From contig JAZKBK010000006.1 of assembly GCA_040388625.1 (NCBI GenBank), positions 108,692 through 172,691 of the forward strand: a stretch of DNA of 64,000 nucleotides, read 5' to 3'. Under the pieces are notes generated by a model that was not told where the DNA came from, did not search any database, and saw only the letters and a list, made by a program, of their open reading frames with translations. The stretch is from Gemmatimonadota bacterium (GTDB lineage Bacteria; Gemmatimonadota; Gemmatimonadetes; Gemmatimonadales; Gemmatimonadaceae). This document shows, in pieces, positions 26,614 through 34,369 of the stretch (positions are counted from its first letter, which is position 1; the number at the start of each line of letters is the position of its first letter). Both the position numbers and the translations under genes were made by a program.

Positions 26614-28740
26614 GCACCGGCTCGTAATCGGAAGATCCACACGTGTGACGCCGTTGGGAAGAGGAGTCACTCGCACCGCCGGGACCGTCATGCCGGGTGT
26701 TGGAAGAGCAAGCGAATCGACGCTCAGCGTGACCGTGGTATAAGGGATCACGTCATCGAGCCGATACGCGCCGACTGAATCCGTTTCGATCTGTACGTCG
26801 CCGGTGGAGATCGAAATACCCGGAAGTGCGGGCTCGGTCGCATCCCGGATTCCGTTGTCGTTCTCATCCAGAAACAGCAGCCCGCCGATGCTCGCGCGTC
26901 CACGGAGCTGCGTCGGCGACAACGCCGCGATGTGCGCACTCGACATCACAACGACCGATCCACTCAACGATTGCAAGGTCGACCCATTGGATCCAGCCGT
27001 GGAACGCGCCTCGTATCTGGCCGCACGTGTCAGCATGTCGATAGACACGGTGAGGCGCGGCGCGGCGGCACTGGCTGGCCACTCCACTCCGAAATCGAGT
27101 CGCCCGGAGCGCGCGACTGGGGTGGAGATCGTGATGTAGTTGTCACCGGCTCCGCCAGTCGCAAATCCCGAACGGAGGCGGCTACCGAGCGGGAACAGGA
27201 ACGGGATCGGCGATTCCGCGAACAGACCTCGCCCGGTCGAGGTCGAAGCCCCGTTGAACTGACGCGCGACATCGATGAACGGGCGCAGATACAGGGATCC
27301 GAGAGGCAGCGACATGAAAAGGCGCAGGCGCTGCGTATCCGTCAGCCCGTAGCCTGCGATGGCGAGAGTCGCGCTCGCGGCATATCCCGCTCGAGCGATG
27401 CGCCAGATCGCAGTCGCCGTTGCGTTGGAATAGCGGACGGGAGATAGCGCTGACATCGATGCAAGCCGCCTGTTCGCATATGTAACGAAGGCATCGAACA
27501 TCGGCGACGGTGCATAGCGCAGGTCGGCGTTCGTCGATGCGCTCGCGTAACGGAAAGATGCGTTGAGGTCGTCGCGCAGGTGCGTCGTCAGGAGCAACGA
27601 GGGCTCGATCATCGTGCGGTGCGATCCGGTCGACAGGCGCAGACCTGCTCCGGTCGTAACACGCGGGAACGGTGCGTATCTAAGCGTCGACTCCGCTGCG
27701 TAGTCACAGGTCGTGATCTCACAGCGCCCAATCGCGACGTTGTACACAGCAGTGCGCGCGGGCAACGCATTGTCGGCGACCGATACGTAGCGAGTCACCG
27801 ATCGTTCTTCGCCCGCTGTGCCGTACGCTGAGACGGTAAGACGGTTGGAGCCACGAGAGGTTGGCATCGAGATCGCGTACGTTCCCGTCGAATCCGTGCG
27901 GCCGGAGTACACGAGCACGCCGTCGCGGTAAGCTTCGACATCCCAACCTGGGCCGGTGGCACCAACGAGTGCAACGGGCGGGGCGTCGTCGTGGATGACC
28001 GGCTGGGTGGAGAGGAATATTCCAGCGCCGATCGCAGTGCCGTCGCCGAGGGGCACTCGCCCGACACGGGCATAACGAAGCAAGGTGCCGGCAAGCTCTC
28101 GATCCCAGTGCCAGGCGACAATCCCAGGACGGCGATTCAACGGACTCAGCACATCGACGTCGAGTGCGCCACGGAGGAAGTTGGCGCCCATGCCGAGGTG
28201 TATGTTCGGCTGCGCAGTCGCACTCATGCTGGATGTCGTCGCGTCGTAGTCGACGATCAGGGTGGACGGCAGCAGCGGCGTTGTTCTGGTTATTGCGTGC
28301 GGCGCGTCGAGATCCTGTTTGGCGGCGTCCAGCAGAGCGCGCCGTTTCTCGCGTGCGGCGCGACGGCTTGCTGGCAATCCCCCATCGTCGACGATGGTGG
28401 CTGTGAGATCGTCCCAGTCGACGAGGATCGATGCGTGCAGCATCACCGCCAATGAATCGGCTGGCAGGTACTCGTTGGACGCGTCTGTTTTACGAAACTG
28501 CGCGAGCGCAAGTACAGGGGCCACTGGAAGCAGAGCTGCGTCGCCAATTCGGCGCGCGACGACGACGGCCGAAGCAGCGGTACCGATTCGAACTTCGAGA
28601 ATTACCGGCTCAGCGAGTAGCGAGTCGTGTCGAATTCCAGGCTGGTATTGCTGTGGGGCAAGTGTTGCCGCAAGAATGAATGCCAGTGTCGTCACGATGG
28701 ATCGTCGATGCTCTCCGGAGGTCGGGAAGCAATCTTCCAT
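26383..28740 (-). CDS. Usher-like outer membrane protein, orphan
   Basis: About 785 residues from the ATG at 28740; a GTG at 28695 is an alternative, both placing the signal sequence SIVTTLAFILAATLA at the N-terminus. The central region resembles fimbrial ushers: a plug/PapC-like motif (GWDVEAYRDGVLVYSGRTDS, then YAISMPTSRGSNRLTVSAYG) and a beta-rich barrel-like run. Near the C-terminus is an SdrD-B-like domain (GLLFLDENDNGIRDATEP). No chaperone or pilin genes are nearby, so any fimbrial role is inference. The last ~77 codons are antisense to the CNNM gene and look non-native (Pro/Arg/His-rich), so the true C-terminus may have been lost. Confidence 0.7.
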   Translation of the reverse strand: MEDCFPTSGEHRRSIVTTLAFILAATLAPQQYQPGIRHDSLLAEPVILEVRIGTAASAVVVARRIGDAALLPVAPVLALAQFRKTDASNEYLPADSLAVMLHASILVDWDDLTATIVDDGGLPASRRAAREKRRALLDAAKQDLDAPHAITRTTPLLPSTLIVDYDATTSSMSATAQPNIHLGMGANFLRGALDVDVLSPLNRRPGIVAWHWDRELAGTLLRYARVGRVPLGDGTAIGAGIFLSTQPVIHDDAPPVALVGATGPGWDVEAYRDGVLVYSGRTDSTGTYAISMPTSRGSNRLTVSAYGTAGEERSVTRYVSVADNALPARTAVYNVAIGRCEITTCDYAAESTLRYAPFPRVTTGAGLRLSTGSHRTMIEPSLLLTTHLRDDLNASFRYASASTNADLRYAPSPMFDAFVTYANRRLASMSALSPVRYSNATATAIWRIARAGYAASATLAIAGYGLTDTQRLRLFMSLPLGSLYLRPFIDVARQFNGASTSTGRGLFAESPIPFLFPLGSRLRSGFATGGAGDNYITISTPVARSGRLDFGVEWPASAAAPRLTVSIDMLTRAARYEARSTAGSNGSTLQSLSGSVVVMSSAHIAALSPTQLRGRASIGGLLFLDENDNGIRDATEPALPGISISTGDVQIETDSVGAYRLDDVIPYTTVTLSVDSLALPTPGMTVPAVRVTPLPNGVTRVDLPITSRCSRLLSGFCGGIGGLPQHTQRRDPPPIHGDHLETGIRNPNPVTHAREPPQTREYISAQRGPVSLGDLQLVIRPCIDE

Positions 28741-28931
28741 CACACGCTGGAACTGGCTGTGGCCCGAGCCCGCAGGATTGGGCAAAACATCGCACCGCTT
28801 TGCCGACAGCTGCACCGGACGCGGCGACAGTTGTCGCTGGACGACCGATGTAATAGCCGGATTGCTGGCGGGAGTTACGGTGGTGGCCGTTTGCGTGCTC
28901 GGGTATGAGCAGCGGGTGTACGGGTGACCGA

Positions 28932-28965
28932 GCGGTAGTGCGCGAATGCATTCGCGCACTACCGC
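28932..28965. repeat. 34-bp perfect palindrome
   Basis: The sequence is self-complementary across 34 bases, with arms of 17 (28932-28948 and 28949-28965), arm GCGGTAGTGCGCGAATG and no spacer. It lies between the tldE-like stop (28976) and the usher-like gene, both on the minus strand. There is no T run after it, so it could be a terminator, a REP-like element or a protein site. Confidence 0.85.
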
Positions 28966-28975
28966 CAATCAAGTG

Positions 28976-30346
28976 CTACACGGCATCACTCAGACTGGTG
29001 AAGTTGAAATCACGGACCTTGAGCGGCGGCATGATGATTGCCGCACCGGGGCTGCTGTCTTCACTTGCGCTCACTCGTACCGGCGCGCCGAATGCCTCGA
29101 CGTTGTTGAGCATGAAGATCGGGGACTCGTTGTATCGGAAGTTCTTGATCGCGTGCGTCACCTTGCCGTTCTCGATCAGAAACGTTCCGTCGCGTGTGAG
29201 ACCCGTGAACAGAATGGTGCGCTGATCCACGGGGCGAATGTACCAGAAACGCGTAACGAGAATTCCACGCTCGGTGCTCGCGATCATCTGCGGGATCGAT
29301 GAATCTCCACCCATGAGGCGCATGCAGCCGAAGGCGAGACCTGTTGGCTGCTTGCCCTGCTTCTGCGCCCAGAAGCGATCGTAATTGAGGTTCTTGAGAA
29401 TTCCGTTCTCGATGAACACGACCTTCTCGGTCGGACGACCGTCGCCGGTGATGCTGCTGCCGATATTGTCTGCTGGATCGGAAACGAGAGTAACGCGTTC
29501 GTCAGCGACTTTCATTCCGATCTTGTTTCCGCCACCGGGCTTGGAGAAGAACGATCGCCCTTCGTCCGCCGAGCGGGCCTGTGCGGAGAAGGCGATGATC
29601 GGGATGAGATTTCCGACAGCTGTCGGCTCCAGCACTACGGTATAGCGACCGGGTTCGACCGCGACCGGATTGCGGGACTTGCCTGCTTTTTCCGTGGCCG
29701 TTGCTCCGACCGCATCGGCGTCGATCCCCGACCAGTCATTGGCGTTGGCACCGCCCCAGCCAGAGCCGGTGCCGTCGGGTGTGCGCACTGTCGCGGTCAT
29801 GCTGCAACCACCGCTCTGCTCGAAGGCGAACAACCCATGCGAATTGATGAGCGCGCGTGTGCCAACGCGAGACTCGATGTAACCGGTTGCGACGAATCCC
29901 GCGGCGCGCGCGCGATCGGTCACCGCCTTCACAGCGCGTGCGCGCTCTGCGGCCTCGGGGAACGAGATGGTCTGCGAACGCTCGGGTGGATACGTCTGCG
30001 GCCCGAGCCCCGGCATGGATTCGGGATCTTCCACACTCAGGCGCGCAAGCTCCTCGGCTGCTTTCACAGCGGCGGCCAGTGATGCGTCGTCCGTCTTGTT
30101 GGTCGTGACACTGGCTGAGCGCTTTCCGAATGTGCTTCGGATCGAGAGCGTCGTGTCGGTATCATCACCGGCGGTGGAAACCTGATTCACGGCGAAGCGA
30201 GTATTCGCGCGCGCGTTGCTGTTGATGCTGACCGAAGTCTCGTCGGCCTTGGCGAATGACAGAACGCGCTTGCCGAGCGCTTCTGCTTCGGAGCGCGTGA
30301 GGATGCCGGCTGGTACGGCACCAAATAGCGACTTCGGCCGACTCAT
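28976..30346 (-). CDS. TldE/PmbA-family protein, partner of TldD
   Basis: 456 residues of the TldE/PmbA family (modulator of DNA gyrase / peptidase U62 family). Visible conserved stretches include GYIESRVGTRALINSHGLFAFEQ, VAVEPGRYTVVLEPTAVGNL and GILKNLNYDRFWAQKQGKQP. TldE has no catalytic metal site; it forms a heterodimer with the TldD metallopeptidase that degrades small or unfolded peptides. It overlaps the tldD stop by 4 bases. No signal peptide or twin-arginine motif is seen at its N-terminus, while TldD here carries a Tat leader. Confidence 0.88.
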   Translation of the reverse strand: MSRPKSLFGAVPAGILTRSEAEALGKRVLSFAKADETSVSINSNARANTRFAVNQVSTAGDDTDTTLSIRSTFGKRSASVTTNKTDDASLAAAVKAAEELARLSVEDPESMPGLGPQTYPPERSQTISFPEAAERARAVKAVTDRARAAGFVATGYIESRVGTRALINSHGLFAFEQSGGCSMTATVRTPDGTGSGWGGANANDWSGIDADAVGATATEKAGKSRNPVAVEPGRYTVVLEPTAVGNLIPIIAFSAQARSADEGRSFFSKPGGGNKIGMKVADERVTLVSDPADNIGSSITGDGRPTEKVVFIENGILKNLNYDRFWAQKQGKQPTGLAFGCMRLMGGDSSIPQMIASTERGILVTRFWYIRPVDQRTILFTGLTRDGTFLIENGKVTHAIKNFRYNESPIFMLNNVEAFGAPVRVSASEDSSPGAAIIMPPLKVRDFNFTSLSDAV

Positions 30347-31962
30347 GCCTTTCTCCCGGTGTTGATGACGTTGATGTTGCGGAAGCGGCTCGGAACGCAG
30401 CCGTGACTTATCGCATTCGACTGACTCGGCTGCCCCTTGCCATCGCTGAATGCACCGCCGAGCTCGTAGGATTTCTGACCACCGATCATGTCGAGGCTAC
30501 CCCAGAAATCCGGGGTGCGCATCTGGTACGCGACGTCCTTCAACATGCCGACGATCTTGCCGCCCTTGATCTCGTAGAAGACCTGTCCGCCGAACTGTGC
30601 ATTGTAGCGCTGCTGGTCGATCGAGAAGGAGCCGTCGCCGATGATCGCGATACCGCGATCGGTGGCTGCGATGATGTCGTTGTAGCTGATGTCCTTCTCG
30701 CCTGGCAACAGCGACACATTGGGCATGCGCTGGAACTGCACATCCTGCCAGGACTGACCGTACGAGCAGCCGTGCGAGCGCGTCGGCTTTCCCTGGCTCT
30801 TGTACCACCAGTCGAGCTGCATCGCTTGCTCGCGGGTTGTCTGATAATCCTGAAGGATCCCGTTCTTGATGATCATGAAATCATCAGGCTTGACTCCCTC
30901 GTCGTCCCAGCCGATGGCCGAGAGCGATCCGTGTTGCGTGCGGTCACCGCGGATGTTCATGAGCGGCGAGCCGAATTTGAGCTTGCCGAGCATCTTCTCG
31001 GGTGGACTCACGAAGCTCGTGCCTGCATAGTTGGCCTCGAACCCTTCGGCGCGATCGAGCTCGGTCGGGTGTGCGACGGATTCGTGGATCGTGAGCCAGA
31101 GGTGCGATGGGTGCAGGACGAGATCGTAGCGACCGACGTCGACCGACTTCGCAGAAAGCTTCTGCACCGCTTCGTTGGCCCACCGTGTCGCGTTCTCGAC
31201 CATGTTCGCGCCGGTGACATATTCGTAACCGAGCCCCATCGGAGCGACGTCGTTCGACTGGCGGCTCTGGAAATCGGCAAAGTCGGCCGAAACGGCAGTC
31301 ACATTCATCGACGGCTGCGCGCGATAGATCGTCTGGACTACGAAGGTCCCGTCGCTTGTCGCGAGCGTCTTCTCCTCGCGCAGGAAGAACATGTTCGACG
31401 TTACAAATTTGGCACCCTGAACCTTGAGTGCAGCGGCATTTGCGTCGAGCAGGAGTGCGACCTTGTCCGTTATCGGAACGTCGAACGGATCGATCTTGAT
31501 GGGACTCTTCCACTCGCCGGTCGCGGCTGGCGCAGGAGCGAGAACGATCGGTCTGAGCTGCACCGCACTGTTCGCCTTGGCGATCGCCACCGCATCGCGA
31601 GCTATCTGCGCGACGACGTCCTTGGTGAGGATGTTGCTCGCGGCGAATCCCCATGCCCCGTTGGATAACGCGCGTACGCCGAAGCCGAGTGTGTCGCTGT
31701 CGTCCGCGCCCTGCAGCCGATTCTCGCGCGTGCTGATGCGCTGCGAGCGTCGGGCGGAAATGCGAATGTCGGCGTAGGTTGCGCCGGCGGCGCGGGCCGC
31801 ATCGAGGGCGACCTGTGTCAGCTCCCGATAGGTCGGATCGCCGATGGAGGAGCCAGTCGATGAGATGAGACGGTCGACTGTGCCGAGACCACGAGTGCCA
31901 ATGGCGCTCGTGGCAGCAACGGCGGATACCGTCTTGATGAAGTCGCGGCGAGAATGGGTCAT
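30343..31962 (-). CDS. TldD-family metallopeptidase with Tat signal
   Basis: 539 residues. The N-terminus MTHSRRDFIKTVSAVAATSA is a twin-arginine leader (S-R-R-D-F-I-K), not found on E. coli TldD. Body: DIRISARRSQRISTREN near 65-81, then the metal-binding HESVAH at 293-298 (TldD motif HExxxH) followed by PTELDRAEGFEANYAGTSF. C-terminal motifs RSHGCSYGQSW and GGQVFYEIKGGKIVGMLKD fit the family. The protein would be folded in the cytoplasm and exported to the periplasm. It is coupled to the tldE-like gene. Confidence 0.9.
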   Translation of the reverse strand: MTHSRRDFIKTVSAVAATSAIGTRGLGTVDRLISSTGSSIGDPTYRELTQVALDAARAAGATYADIRISARRSQRISTRENRLQGADDSDTLGFGVRALSNGAWGFAASNILTKDVVAQIARDAVAIAKANSAVQLRPIVLAPAPAATGEWKSPIKIDPFDVPITDKVALLLDANAAALKVQGAKFVTSNMFFLREEKTLATSDGTFVVQTIYRAQPSMNVTAVSADFADFQSRQSNDVAPMGLGYEYVTGANMVENATRWANEAVQKLSAKSVDVGRYDLVLHPSHLWLTIHESVAHPTELDRAEGFEANYAGTSFVSPPEKMLGKLKFGSPLMNIRGDRTQHGSLSAIGWDDEGVKPDDFMIIKNGILQDYQTTREQAMQLDWWYKSQGKPTRSHGCSYGQSWQDVQFQRMPNVSLLPGEKDISYNDIIAATDRGIAIIGDGSFSIDQQRYNAQFGGQVFYEIKGGKIVGMLKDVAYQMRTPDFWGSLDMIGGQKSYELGGAFSDGKGQPSQSNAISHGCVPSRFRNINVINTGRKA

Positions 31963-32055
31963 TGCACTTGTGAGGGTGAGTGCGATCTGCTGCTACATGG
32001 ATGTGCTACGGTAAAGCCGCCAAGTCTGTTGAAGTCGTACCGGCGAATGGTCCGG

Positions 32056-32277
32056 TCAAGCCGGGGCGATGACGAACGTTCCCGTTGACGCGATTGCCAT
32101 GATTGCACCGAATTGTGGTGCCGGCGCCCATTCCAGCGGTGGGCGCGGCGTTGCGCCCCTCGGAGGTGCCCCATGGCGCTCGGCGGCGGCGCGGGCGCGT
32201 TCTTCAGTTGGAAACTCGCCCACTCTGTAGCCAGGGCGACCAAGTGGTGTGAATGTGAGGACAAATCGTCTCGGCAT
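32056..32277 (-). CDS. Small hypothetical protein
   Basis: A 73-residue reading frame starting MPRRFVLTFTPLGRPGYRVG, with an EFPTEERARAAAERHG helix. Its composition is protein-like rather than random: no stop clusters, ordered hydrophobic pattern. An AGGAG lies 14 bases upstream of the ATG, farther than ideal. No family recognised. It is 93 bases upstream of the tldD start on the same strand and antisense to non-coding sequence ahead of the plus-strand envelope operon. Confidence 0.45.
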   Translation of the reverse strand: MPRRFVLTFTPLGRPGYRVGEFPTEERARAAAERHGAPPRGATPRPPLEWAPAPQFGAIMAIASTGTFVIAPA

Positions 32278-32520
32278 GGCAGTCGGCGTATCTCTCCTAA
32301 AGAGGGTGAACCGAAAATAAGCTCCCGCGCCAGATCCGGCTATTCGGCGCAAGAATCCGCTGGATCAATCGTGCAGATGGGTCGCGCGCGGCGCGGCTAT
32401 GGCATGTGGTATGCCCGCCACTGCGGCAAATGCCGGAGGCACGGGGCTGTCCGACGGAATAGCGGTGGCGCGCCGAATCCACATTCCTTTTCACACTCCA
32501 TTCACACTGCGGAGAGTACG

Positions 32521-32883
32521 ATGACGACACCTGAACTGAACACCCCGGGGAACGCAGGATACGGCGCGAGCATGCCGCAAGGAAATACAGTACCAGCCGG
32601 GCCCACCGACGACGTTTCATTCGCGAAGAGCCTCGGCGTCGATCAGACGTCCGATACAGCAGAAAAAGTGAAGGACGCAGCCCACCATGGGATTGCGAGC
32701 GCAGAGGATGCAATGAGTCAGTTGCAGGCGAAGGCGAGCGAACTCACATCGAACCTGATCAACAAGGTCAACGTGGACGAGCTGACGGCAAAGCTCGAAG
32801 AACAGGTCCGGGAGCATCCTGCGCGTACGCTGATGTTTGCAGCTGGCGCCGGATTTCTGCTTGGCCGCGCAGCCAGGAAATAA
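32521..32883 (+). CDS. YqjD/ElaB-like (DUF883-type) protein
   Basis: 120 residues from the ATG at 32521, preceded by GGAGAG at 4-base spacing; longer readings upstream lack support. The N-terminal 60 residues are Gly/Pro/Ser-rich. From about residue 60, HHGIASAEDAMSQLQAKASEL forms an amphipathic helix, and the C-terminus EEQVREHPARTLMFAAGAGFLLGRAAR is the characteristic tail-anchor of the YqjD/ElaB/DUF883 family. In E. coli YqjD is membrane-anchored and binds ribosomes in stationary phase. Here the role is inferred only. First of three genes with short spacing. Confidence 0.75.
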   Translation: MTTPELNTPGNAGYGASMPQGNTVPAGPTDDVSFAKSLGVDQTSDTAEKVKDAAHHGIASAEDAMSQLQAKASELTSNLINKVNVDELTAKLEEQVREHPARTLMFAAGAGFLLGRAARK

Positions 32884-32885
32884 CG

Positions 32886-33314
32886 ATGTCTGCGCCGTCG
32901 GTACGCGATATCGCGTCCGGCCGCTCGCTCGGTGATCTACTGAGCGAGCTGACGGAAGGCGGCGCGGAACTGGTGCGCGACGAGATTCGACTCGCTCGTG
33001 CGGAGACAGTGGAGTCGCTGCTCGAGCTGGGACGCGGAGCGATTCTGCTTGGGGTCGGTATCGCGTTGGCGCTCTGCGCGGCAGCCGCAGCTGTGGCGTG
33101 TCTCATCATGGTCGTTTCGCAGTATCTGGCGGGCGATCGCGCCTGGCTCGGGGCGCTGATAGTCGCGGTGGTACTAGGCGCGATCGGTTGGTTGTGCGTG
33201 TGGCGGAGCAGCCGGTCATTCTCCGGGTCGGCACTCGCACCGCGCGAAACAACGAAGTCACTCAAGGAGACGGCGGTATGGCTGAGACATCCCACGAGAT
33301 CCGGCGCCAGATAG
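32886..33314 (+). CDS. YqjE-like / holin-superfamily membrane protein
   Basis: 142 residues, starting 2 bases after the preceding stop. The N-terminal amphipathic segment (LGDLLSELTEGGAELVRDEIRLARAE) is typical of the YqjE / Hol-X-type holin-superfamily proteins (DUF1469). It is followed by two transmembrane helices (ILLGVGIALALCAAAAAVACLIMVVSQYL and WLGALIVAVVLGAIGWLCVW). Not a phage gene by context: its neighbours are YqjD-like and DUF3618-like, which commonly form an envelope stress operon. Confidence 0.78.
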   Translation: MSAPSVRDIASGRSLGDLLSELTEGGAELVRDEIRLARAETVESLLELGRGAILLGVGIALALCAAAAAVACLIMVVSQYLAGDRAWLGALIVAVVLGAIGWLCVWRSSRSFSGSALAPRETTKSLKETAVWLRHPTRSGAR

Positions 33315-33682
33315 ACGACACACGGGCGCGGCTCGGCAATACGATCGCCGCGATCGAGCGCAAGGTCGATCCGCAGCGTGTCGTCGACGAGCATCCGCTC
33401 ACCCTGGTGGGAGTTGCATTCGGAGCGGGAGTGTTGCTGGCGACTACCGGGGCGACGAGTCGCGCGGTCAACGAAGTGCGCGATCAGGTCAAGCACAGAG
33501 CAACGAAGATCAATGAAACGGCAGGCAGCGCGCTGGACGGCGTGATCCACGCGATTGTCGGCGCAGCTACACAGGCTGTAGTCGAGAAGGTGTCAGAGCT
33601 GCTCCACGTTTCGGGCAGTGCGCCAGACGAAAAGCGACGGGCCGTGGACGCAAGACGCAGAGCGCAGGTGCGCGCCGCGTAG
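33278..33682 (+). CDS. DUF3618-like protein
   Basis: 134 residues from the ATG at 33278, preceded by AAGGAG at 8-base spacing, overlapping the YqjE-like gene by 37 bases. The N-terminal SHEIRRQIDDTRARLGNTIAAIERKVDP is the DUF3618 signature (a short helical region with R-x-R-L). A hydrophobic stretch LTLVGVAFGAGVLLAT follows. Function unknown, but the family is regularly found with YqjD/YqjE-like proteins. Third gene of the envelope operon. Confidence 0.75.
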   Translation: MAETSHEIRRQIDDTRARLGNTIAAIERKVDPQRVVDEHPLTLVGVAFGAGVLLATTGATSRAVNEVRDQVKHRATKINETAGSALDGVIHAIVGAATQAVVEKVSELLHVSGSAPDEKRRAVDARRRAQVRAA

Positions 33683-33762
33683 GCGACGTGCACCTGCAGC
33701 TCCTCCATCTATTGCATGTGGGGAGTGGGGGGATGCATTCCCGCCCCACCGCTCGTTAGCGG

Positions 33763-34203
33763 TTACGACTTGTGCGACGTGTCCTTGACCGATTTCTTCA
33801 CGTCGTTGCCGGATTTCTGCAAGGCCTTGTGCGTGTCGCTGGCTTCCTCATGCACGCCTGCCTTTGCCGACCTTCCGACGTGCTTGATCGAGGCGCTCAC
33901 ATCGCGCGCCGCCTTGTTGAGTCCGCCGGGCTTGTGGTTCGGATCGTGGATTGTGTCACCGACGGCATGCGATAGAGTCGATTTGGTGCTCCGGCCCGCC
34001 TTTTTCAGAACCTTGTGCGTCTTGCTCCCGACTGTCTTTACGCCGGACTTGACGGCGCGTCCGGTGCTCTTTGCGGCGCCACTCACCGCGCGGGCGGCGC
34101 CATTGATGCCGCCATGGTGAATCGTGTCCTGCGCGGATGCGGGATTCGCGATCAGGGCACCTGTAAGTGTCGCTGCTGCGATCAAAGTCGATATGCGGAA
34201 CAT
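33763..34203 (-). CDS. Secreted Lys/His/Ala-rich protein with internal duplication
   Basis: 146 residues with a signal peptide (MFRISTLIAAATLTGALIANPASAQ). The mature protein is very basic and low-complexity. It consists of two similar repeats: about 26-71 (DTIHHGGINGAARAVSG...THKVLKKAGR) and about 83-133 (DTIHDPNHKPGGLNKAARDVSA...THKALQKSGN). Each keeps D-T-I-H, G-G-[IL]-N, A-A-R, V-S and T-H-K-x-L-x-K. No family is recognised; the composition suggests a periplasmic or extracellular nucleic-acid or polyanion binder. Convergent with the DUF3618-like gene and divergent from the M1 aminopeptidase. Confidence 0.7.
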   Translation of the reverse strand: MFRISTLIAAATLTGALIANPASAQDTIHHGGINGAARAVSGAAKSTGRAVKSGVKTVGSKTHKVLKKAGRSTKSTLSHAVGDTIHDPNHKPGGLNKAARDVSASIKHVGRSAKAGVHEEASDTHKALQKSGNDVKKSVKDTSHKS

Positions 34204-34369
34204 CTTGCCTCTCTGAATGGGTTCGGTAGCGATTCCTACCGCGCCTGGAAGTGCAAGAGGCGCGCTAACTCCGTGTCCGGGGGCGCAATTTTCAGTTAGA
34301 TTCGCGGACCTCTATCGAACGACCGTTCGACAACCTTGCAAATGGTGCCTCCAGGCGGCATCGTCTTGG

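Noticed and set aside
32886..33314. Phage holin
   Set aside because: The holin-superfamily resemblance is shared with YqjE-type proteins, and the neighbours are YqjD-like and DUF3618-like, not phage genes.
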